Shown: piece by piece, positions 58,932 through 64,000 of the stretch
Layout: each line of letters begins with the position of its first letter
Position numbering within the stretch: the first letter of the stretch is position 1
Assembly (NCBI RefSeq): GCF_016774335.1
Contig: NZ_JAETWA010000026.1
Location: 149,900-213,899, forward strand
Source of the DNA: Luteimonas saliphila
GTDB taxonomy: Bacteria; Pseudomonadota; Gammaproteobacteria; Xanthomonadales; Xanthomonadaceae
DNA length: 64,000 nucleotides
Reading direction: 5' to 3'
Notes under the pieces: model-generated
Databases searched by the model: none
What the model was told of the DNA's origin: nothing
Seen by the model: the letters and a program-made list of their open reading frames with translations, nothing else
Position numbers and translations under genes: made by a program

Positions 58932-59861
58932 ATGCAGGTGGGCATGATCGGACTGGGTCGCATGGGCGCGAACATGGCGCAGCGGCTGCAGCAGGGTGGA
59001 CACGAGGCGCTCGGGTACGATCCGGTGCCGGAAGCGCGCGCGCAACTGGCGGCGGAAGGCGTCGAGTCCGTCGACACACTGGAGGCGCTGGCGCAGGCGC
59101 TCCAGGCCCCGCGCGTGCTGTGGATGATGGTGCCGGCGGGCGCGCCGGTGGATGCCACGATCTCGGCCCTGCAGCCGCTGCTCGCTCCCGGCGACATCGT
59201 GATCGACGGCGGCAACTCGTTCTACAAGGACAGCCAGCGTCGCGCGGACGCGTTGCGCGGGCAGGGCATCGCCTACCTCGACGTCGGCACCAGTGGCGGC
59301 GTCTGGGGCCTGACCGAGGGTTACAGCCTGATGGTCGGTGGCGATGCCGGGGCCTCGGCCCGCCTGTCGCCCCTGTTCGAGGCGCTCGCGCCGGCGCCGG
59401 ACCGCGGCTGGGGCCACGTGGGGCCCAGCGGCGCGGGCCATTACGCCAAGATGATCCACAACGGCATCGAGTACGGAATGATGCAGGCCTACGCCGAGGG
59501 CTTCGCGATCCTGCAGCGTCGCGCCGACCTGGTGCCGGACATCGCCGGCCTCGCCGAACTCTGGCGCCACGGCAGCGTGGTGCGGTCGTGGCTGCTGGAT
59601 CTCACCGCGCAGGCGCTGGCGGGCAACCCGGGGCTCGACGGCATCGCGCCCTACGTCCCCGATTCCGGCGAGGGACGCTGGACGGTGGCCGAAGCGATCG
59701 AACTCGACGTGGCCGCACCGGTGATCACCCAGTCGCTGATCGAACGCCTGCGCTCGCGCGACGGCGAGGCGTTCGCGGACAAGCTGCTGTCGGCGATGCG
59801 CGGCGCCTTCGGCGGCCATGGCGTGAAACCGGCCGGGCCGGCCGGGCCGGGCGCGACGTGA
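58932..59861 (+). CDS. gnd: 6-phosphogluconate dehydrogenase, short (GndA-like) type
   Basis: A 309-residue enzyme that oxidatively decarboxylates 6-phosphogluconate to ribulose 5-phosphate. The Rossmann site is GMIGLGRMGAN, IDGGNSFYKDS and LDVGTSGGVWGL follow, and catalytic GPSGAGHYAKMIHNGIEYG is intact. The short form (about 300 rather than 470 residues) is the NAD(P)-dependent class found in many bacteria and lacks the long C-terminal dimer domain. AGGAG lies eight bases before the ATG. Confidence 0.93.
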   Translation: MQVGMIGLGRMGANMAQRLQQGGHEALGYDPVPEARAQLAAEGVESVDTLEALAQALQAPRVLWMMVPAGAPVDATISALQPLLAPGDIVIDGGNSFYKDSQRRADALRGQGIAYLDVGTSGGVWGLTEGYSLMVGGDAGASARLSPLFEALAPAPDRGWGHVGPSGAGHYAKMIHNGIEYGMMQAYAEGFAILQRRADLVPDIAGLAELWRHGSVVRSWLLDLTAQALAGNPGLDGIAPYVPDSGEGRWTVAEAIELDVAAPVITQSLIERLRSRDGEAFADKLLSAMRGAFGGHGVKPAGPAGPGAT

Positions 59862-59942
59862 GCGCGGATTGAGCAGGATCAAGGCGCCGCGGCCGCGCAC
59901 GTGGCGTCATGGACGCGGACCGCAACCGCTTCGAGGTGTTCC

Positions 59943-60392
59943 ATGTATACGCATCTGCTGATCGCGACCGACGGCTCCGAACTGGCCGGCAAGGGCGTCG
60001 ACGCCGGGCTCGCGCTGGCTGCGGCGCTGGGGGCGAAGGCCACCCTGGTGACGGTGTCGGAGCCCTGGCAGGACCCGCTGCCGGGCGATCCCTCGGGGCT
60101 GGCGCTGTCGTTCGAACTGCGCGAGGAGCAGCGCAGGGCGCAGGCGGCCGGCGCCGAACGGATCATCGCGCAGGCGCGAACCCGGGCCGAGCGGGCGGGA
60201 GTGGCGCTGGAGGGCGTGTACGTGCCCGAACGGATGCCGGACGAGGCGATCCTGGAGACGGCGCAACAGCGCGGCGCGGACCTGATCGTGATGGCCTCGC
60301 ACGGCCACCGGGGCCTGCGCAAGCTGCTGCTCGGCAGCCAGACCCAGTCGGTGGCCAGCCGCAGCACGGTGCCGGTGCTGGTGGTGCGCTGA
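59943..60392 (+). CDS. Universal stress protein (UspA family)
   Basis: A 149-residue Usp domain. It begins HLLIATDGSELAGKGVD and ends ASHGHRGLRKLLLGSQTQS...VPVLVVR, the nucleotide-binding glycine loop of ATP-binding Usp proteins. The start at 59943 lacks a strong ribosome site. Its stop is only nine bases from the end of the convergent Gfo/Idh gene. Its specific stress role is unknown. Confidence 0.93.
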   Translation: MYTHLLIATDGSELAGKGVDAGLALAAALGAKATLVTVSEPWQDPLPGDPSGLALSFELREEQRRAQAAGAERIIAQARTRAERAGVALEGVYVPERMPDEAILETAQQRGADLIVMASHGHRGLRKLLLGSQTQSVASRSTVPVLVVR

Positions 60393-60401
60393 TCCGGGCG
60401 G

Positions 60402-61442
60402 TCAGCCGGGTGCGATCGCGCGCCCGCCGGCGGCGCTTTCCAGGCCCGCTTCGAGCACGCGCATCACGTCCAGCGCCTGGGTGGCGGTGACCGGCGCTTC
60501 CCCGCGCCCCAGGATCGCGTCGCGCATCGCGGCGTAGCAGGCGCGATAGTCGCCGCGAGGCCCTTCGAACGTGCGCGACACCGGCGCGTCGTCGACGATC
60601 GTGGTCAGGATCCCGGGCTGCCGATCGTGCCCCCAACCCGGCGCCCCCGGAGCGATGCCCTCGCGCAGCGCCGCCTCCTGCGGGTCGAGCCCGTGCTTGA
60701 CGAAACTGCCGCCCGTGCCGTGGGCGGCGAAGCGCGGCCCGTTCGCCGCCACCAGCGCGCCCGCGTGCAGCACCACCCGCAGGCGCCCGTAGCGCAGCAC
60801 GACGTGGAAGAAATCGTCCACCACCGCGTCCGCGCGCTGCGCGGCGATGTCGGCCTGGATCGCGTCCGGCATGCCGAACAGCTGCAGCGCCTGGTCGACC
60901 AGGTGCGGCCCCAGGTCGAACCACAGCCCGGCGCCCGCGCCCGCGCGTTCGCGCCAGCGGTCGGGGACCTGCGGGCGGAAACGGTCGAAGTGGGAGTGCA
61001 GTTCGACCAGATCCCCGAGCGCGCCCTCGTCGATCAGCGCCCGCAACGCCAGGAAGTCCGCGTCCCAGCGTCGGTTCTGGAACACGCTGGCGATGCGGTC
61101 GGCGCGCTGTGCGGCCGCCACCACGCGACGGGCTTCTTCCAGCGTCGTGGTGAACGGCTTGTCCACGATGACGTGGCGGCCGGTCTCCAGCGCGGCGATG
61201 GCCAGCGGCGCGTGCACGGCGTTGGGCGCGGCAATGACGACGAGGTCGATGGCGTCGTCCGCGAAGGCGGTTGCCGGGTCTGCGGCCACGTGCGCTCCGG
61301 GCAGGGCGGCGAGCACCTTGTCGGCATCGGACGACACCACGGTGTGCAGGCGCAGGCCGGCCGTGTGGCTGATCAGCGGGGCATGGAAGACGCGGCCGAC
61401 ATAGCCGTAGCCGACCAGCGCCACGTTCAGCGAATCCGCCAT
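60402..61442 (-). CDS. Gfo/Idh/MocA family oxidoreductase
   Basis: A 346-residue NAD(P)-dependent oxidoreductase. The cofactor loop is VALVGYGYVGRVFHAPLI, and the catalytic Lys lies in VDKPFTTTLEEA, as in YhhX/YvaA-type members. The C-terminal sheet domain (LHSHFDRFRPQVPDRWRE, GGSFVKHGLDPQE) is complete. The substrate is unknown, usually a sugar or inositol. It follows the DUF2782 gene by 11 bases on the minus strand, so they may be co-transcribed. Confidence 0.92.
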   Translation of the reverse strand: MADSLNVALVGYGYVGRVFHAPLISHTAGLRLHTVVSSDADKVLAALPGAHVAADPATAFADDAIDLVVIAAPNAVHAPLAIAALETGRHVIVDKPFTTTLEEARRVVAAAQRADRIASVFQNRRWDADFLALRALIDEGALGDLVELHSHFDRFRPQVPDRWRERAGAGAGLWFDLGPHLVDQALQLFGMPDAIQADIAAQRADAVVDDFFHVVLRYGRLRVVLHAGALVAANGPRFAAHGTGGSFVKHGLDPQEAALREGIAPGAPGWGHDRQPGILTTIVDDAPVSRTFEGPRGDYRACYAAMRDAILGRGEAPVTATQALDVMRVLEAGLESAAGGRAIAPG

Positions 61443-61453
61443 TCCGGCGCGGG

Positions 61454-61747
61454 TTACCAGCCGAACAGCTTGAAATAGGTCTGTGGCGGGTCGTCGCCCT
61501 CGCGCGTGGACAGCACGCGGCCGTCGCGGACGTGCAGGTGGTAGCCCGGCCCGCGGGGCGGCTGCACATGCACCACCTGCAACTGCCCGCCGACGCGGTA
61601 CTCGGTGATGACGTCGCCGTTGGCTTCGGTGCGGACGTTCTCCACCGCGCCTTCGGGAATCTCGACGCCGGGCGCGGCCGGCGTGGTGGCGCAGGCGCCG
61701 ACGGCAAGCAGCAGCGGCAACAGCAGGACGGAGTGCGTGCGGCGCAT
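61454..61747 (-). CDS. DUF2782 lipoprotein
   Basis: A 97-residue secreted protein: signal helix ending LLAVGAC, giving a lipid-anchored Cys18. The short domain IPEGAVENVRTEANGDVITEYRVGG...YFKLFGW matches DUF2782, a gammaproteobacterial family often next to polA. I chose the ATG at 61747; the frame extends 10 codons further upstream but lacks a site. Function is unknown. Confidence 0.87.
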   Translation of the reverse strand: MRRTHSVLLLPLLLAVGACATTPAAPGVEIPEGAVENVRTEANGDVITEYRVGGQLQVVHVQPPRGPGYHLHVRDGRVLSTREGDDPPQTYFKLFGW

Positions 61748-62131
61748 GGGGGGCTCCCGGCATTCGTGGTACTTCATTATGCGCCCGTGCGAGTGGGGTC
61801 GGGGTGATGCGGTGGGGGCGGGCGGGATGGCGTGATTTGACGTCGATCACGCGTGGACGCGCGCTGGTCGGTGCGGCTTCGTCGGGCCTGGTCCAGGAAG
61901 GCCGGGGTGCGTTCGGCATCGCGGCTGCGTGGGAAAGCGATCGTGGACAGCGCGCGGATTAAAACCCGGCTGTTTCGCGCGTGTGGGCGCGTTTCGTCGT
62001 GCCGGCGGGCGGTGGAGGTGGGTCCGGGGCAAGGAGGCAAAGCCGTCGTGGTTCGACTTGCGTCACGCGTGGCGACGCGTTCGTGCGCGTGGCCTCGTCC
62101 GGTTTCGTTTTGCGCGGCGTAGAATCGGGCC
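61748..62131. other. Divergent intergenic region DUF2782 / polA
   Basis: No gene is supported. An imperfect direct repeat of about 40 bases begins TCACGCGTGG at 61847 and 62063. The polA -10-like box lies at 62120-62125. No ribosome site precedes polA. Confidence 0.55.
62120..62125 (+). promoter_or_regulatory. TAGAAT -10-like box six bases before the polA ATG
   Basis: TAGAAT (five of six consensus positions) lies six bases before the ATG at 62132, the same distance as in uvrD. This suggests a leaderless polA mRNA. No -35 element is recognisable. Confidence 0.5.
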
Positions 62132-64000
62132 ATGCCAAGACTCGTGCTGATCGACGGTTCGTCCTACCTGTTCCGCGCGTTCCATGCGCTGCCGCCGCTG
62201 ACCAATGCTGACGGCGAGCCGACCGGCGCGCTGTTCGGCGTGGTCAACATGCTGCGCGCGACGCTGAAGGAAGCGCCCGACTACGCCACCTTCGTCGTCG
62301 ACGCCAGCGGTCCGACCTTCCGCAACGAGCTGTATCCGGCCTACAAGGCCAACCGCCCGCCGATGCCGGACGACCTGCGCGCGCAGGTCGAGCCGATGTG
62401 CCGCATCGTCGAGGCGCTGGGCTTCACCATCCTGCGCGTGCCGGGCGTCGAGGCCGATGACGTGATCGGCACCCTGGCGCTGCAGGGCGCCGCCGATGGC
62501 ATCGACGTCACCATCTCCACCGGCGACAAGGATTTCGCGCAGCTGGTGCGGGTGCCGGTGTCGGGCAGCGGGCGCGTGGAGCTGGTCAACACCATGACCG
62601 GCAGCCGGATGGACAGCGACGAGGCGGTGATGGCGAAGTTCGGCGTGCGCGCCGCGCAGATCGTCGACATGCTGGCGTTGATGGGAGACAGCGTCGACAA
62701 CATCCCCGGGGTGCCCAAGTGCGGGCCCAAGACCGCGGCCAAGTGGCTGGCCGAGTACGGCACGCTCGATGGCGTGATCGCCAACGCCGATACGATCAAG
62801 GGCAAGATCGGCGAGAGCCTGCGCGAGGCGCTGCCGCAACTGCCGCTGAGCCGCACACTGGCGACGATCAGGACCGACGTCGCGCTCGAGGTCGCGCCGA
62901 CGGGGCTGCACCTGCGCCCGCGCGACGTCGACGCGCTGCGCGAACTCTACGCCCGATACGGCTTCAACCAGGCGCTGAAGGACCTCGACGGCAACGGTGT
63001 CGCCGGCGTGGCGGAAAAGGAGCCGGGCACTGCGCGCGGCAGCGGGCGCTACACCGCGCCGGTGGTGCAGGACGAGTCGCCTCTGGATGCCGCGCTCTCC
63101 GTGCCGGGCGTGTACGAGACGATCCTGACGCAGGCGCAACTGGACGACTGGCTGGTGAAACTGCGCGCGACGGGAGAATTCGCGTTCGACACCGAGACCG
63201 ACTCGCTCGACCCGATGCGCGCCAACCTCGTCGGCCTGAGCGTCGCGGTGGAGACGGGACACGCCGCCTACATTCCGCTCGCACACGATTATCCCGGTGC
63301 GCCGCAGCAGCTCGCCCGCGCCGCCGTCCTCGCCGCGCTGCGGCCGCTGCTCGAGGATCCGGCCGTGCGCAAGCTCGGCCAGCACGGCAAGTACGACCTG
63401 CACGTGCTGCGCCGCCACGGTGTCGACGTGCGCGGCTACGCAGACGACACCATGCTCGAGAGCTTCGTGCTGAACTCCGGCCAGCGCCACGACATGGATT
63501 CGCTGGCGCAGCGCCTGCTCGGTTACGAGACGATCCGCTACGAGGCCGTCGCCGGCAAGGGCAGCAAGCAGATCCCGTTCTCGCACGTCGCGATCGACGA
63601 CGCGACCCGCTACGCCGCCGAGGACGCCGACATCACCCTGCGCCTGCACCGCGTGCTGGCGCCGAAGCTCGCCGCCGAGCCCGCGCTCGAATGCGTCTAC
63701 CGCGGGATCGAGATGCCGCTGATGCCGGTGCTGGAACGGATCGAGGCCAATGGCGTCATGGTCGATGCCGAGGAACTGCGCCGCCAGACCGCCGACCTGT
63801 CGCGGCGCATGCTCGCCGCGCAGCAGAAGGCGACCGAACTGGCCGGGCGCACCTTCAACCTCGATTCGCCCAAGCAGCTGTGCGCCCTGCTGTTCGAGGA
63901 ACTGAAGCTGCCGGCGCTGGTGAAGACGCCCAAGGGCCAGCCCAGCACCAACGAGGAGGCGCTGGAGGCGATCGCCGACCAGCATGAACTGCCGCGCGTG
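62132..64000 (+). CDS. polA: DNA polymerase I, N-terminal 623 residues (runs off the window)
   Basis: The open frame continues to the window edge; full-length PolA is about 920 residues. The 5'-nuclease domain opens MPRLVLIDGSSYLFRAFHAL and includes GVEADDVIGTLA and MGDSVDNIPGVPKCGPKTAAKWL. The 3'-5' exonuclease domain keeps its metal residues (FAFDTETDSLDPM, GKYDLHVL and YAAEDADITLRL), so proofreading should be active. The polymerase domain begins near the end (FNLDSPKQL). It works in lagging-strand repair and excision repair. It is divergent from DUF2782. Confidence 0.96.
   Translation, partial: MPRLVLIDGSSYLFRAFHALPPLTNADGEPTGALFGVVNMLRATLKEAPDYATFVVDASGPTFRNELYPAYKANRPPMPDDLRAQVEPMCRIVEALGFTILRVPGVEADDVIGTLALQGAADGIDVTISTGDKDFAQLVRVPVSGSGRVELVNTMTGSRMDSDEAVMAKFGVRAAQIVDMLALMGDSVDNIPGVPKCGPKTAAKWLAEYGTLDGVIANADTIKGKIGESLREALPQLPLSRTLATIRTDVALEVAPTGLHLRPRDVDALRELYARYGFNQALKDLDGNGVAGVAEKEPGTARGSGRYTAPVVQDESPLDAALSVPGVYETILTQAQLDDWLVKLRATGEFAFDTETDSLDPMRANLVGLSVAVETGHAAYIPLAHDYPGAPQQLARAAVLAALRPLLEDPAVRKLGQHGKYDLHVLRRHGVDVRGYADDTMLESFVLNSGQRHDMDSLAQRLLGYETIRYEAVAGKGSKQIPFSHVAIDDATRYAAEDADITLRLHRVLAPKLAAEPALECVYRGIEMPLMPVLERIEANGVMVDAEELRRQTADLSRRMLAAQQKATELAGRTFNLDSPKQLCALLFEELKLPALVKTPKGQPSTNEEALEAIADQHELPRV

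Noticed and set aside
62063-63985. A 640-codon minus-strand frame opposite polA
   Set aside because: Shadow of polA, which shows intact nuclease and exonuclease motifs to the window edge.

Overview
The window is GC-rich chromosomal DNA from a gammaproteobacterium of the Xanthomonadaceae (Lysobacteraceae), most likely Lysobacter- or Luteimonas-like. The signs are a xanthomonadin-type aryl polyene pigment cluster with a XanB2-like chorismatase, large TonB-dependent receptors (TBDRs) of the Xanthomonas/Caulobacter sugar type, a DUF2782 gene beside polA, and REP-like repeats of this family. Genes are dense. Many are coupled through ATGA or GTGA stop/start overlaps.

Region 1 (1-7.1 kb): the end of a DUF4129-DUF4350-MoxR-DUF58 operon, then an orphan GIY-YIG gene between inverted repeats, then aroE, and a hemB-GNAT pair followed by a small membrane protein gene. 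Region 2 (7.2-22.7 kb): the pigment cluster. It holds a chorismatase, two halogenase-like flavoproteins, an ACP, two dehydratases, a ketoreductase, a ketosynthase plus chain-length-factor-like pair, two acyltransferases, a glycosyltransferase, a LolA-like carrier and an RND/MMPL exporter. An AMP-dependent aryl ligase was not found. A DUF1801 gene here carries two compensating frameshifts. Region 3 (22.8-26.7 kb): a YdcF-like protein, a DPP-IV-type S9 peptidase, a perfect 30-bp inverted repeat and a YfcG-like GST.

Region 4 (26.8-46.1 kb): a carbohydrate-utilisation locus. TBDR1, a GH30 lipoprotein, a GH3 lipoprotein, a LacI regulator, TBDR2 with SapC-cupin-halogenase downstream, and a sugar MFS transporter plus CPA2 antiporter. 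Four copies of a LacI-type palindrome (consensus TGACARCGYTGTCA) lie in front of TBDR1/GH30, GH3/lacI, TBDR2 and the transporter. This points to one regulon, probably for a beta-glucan or beta-glucoside. Region 5 (46.1-56.0 kb): TBDR3 with a different palindrome (TGTTAGCGCTAACA), a strong terminator, then a second SapC-cupin module with two more halogenase-like enzymes and a DUF6445 protein that looks like a 2OG-Fe(II) oxygenase.

Region 6 (56.0-64 kb): housekeeping genes. uvrD, a small conserved protein, a short 6-phosphogluconate dehydrogenase, a universal stress protein, a Gfo/Idh/MocA oxidoreductase, a DUF2782 lipoprotein and polA, which runs off the window.

The best candidate for an under-described system is the twice-repeated receptor - SapC - cupin - flavin halogenase module. 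It assembles six predicted oxidative enzymes next to outer-membrane receptors, with no visible biosynthetic core or precursor gene.
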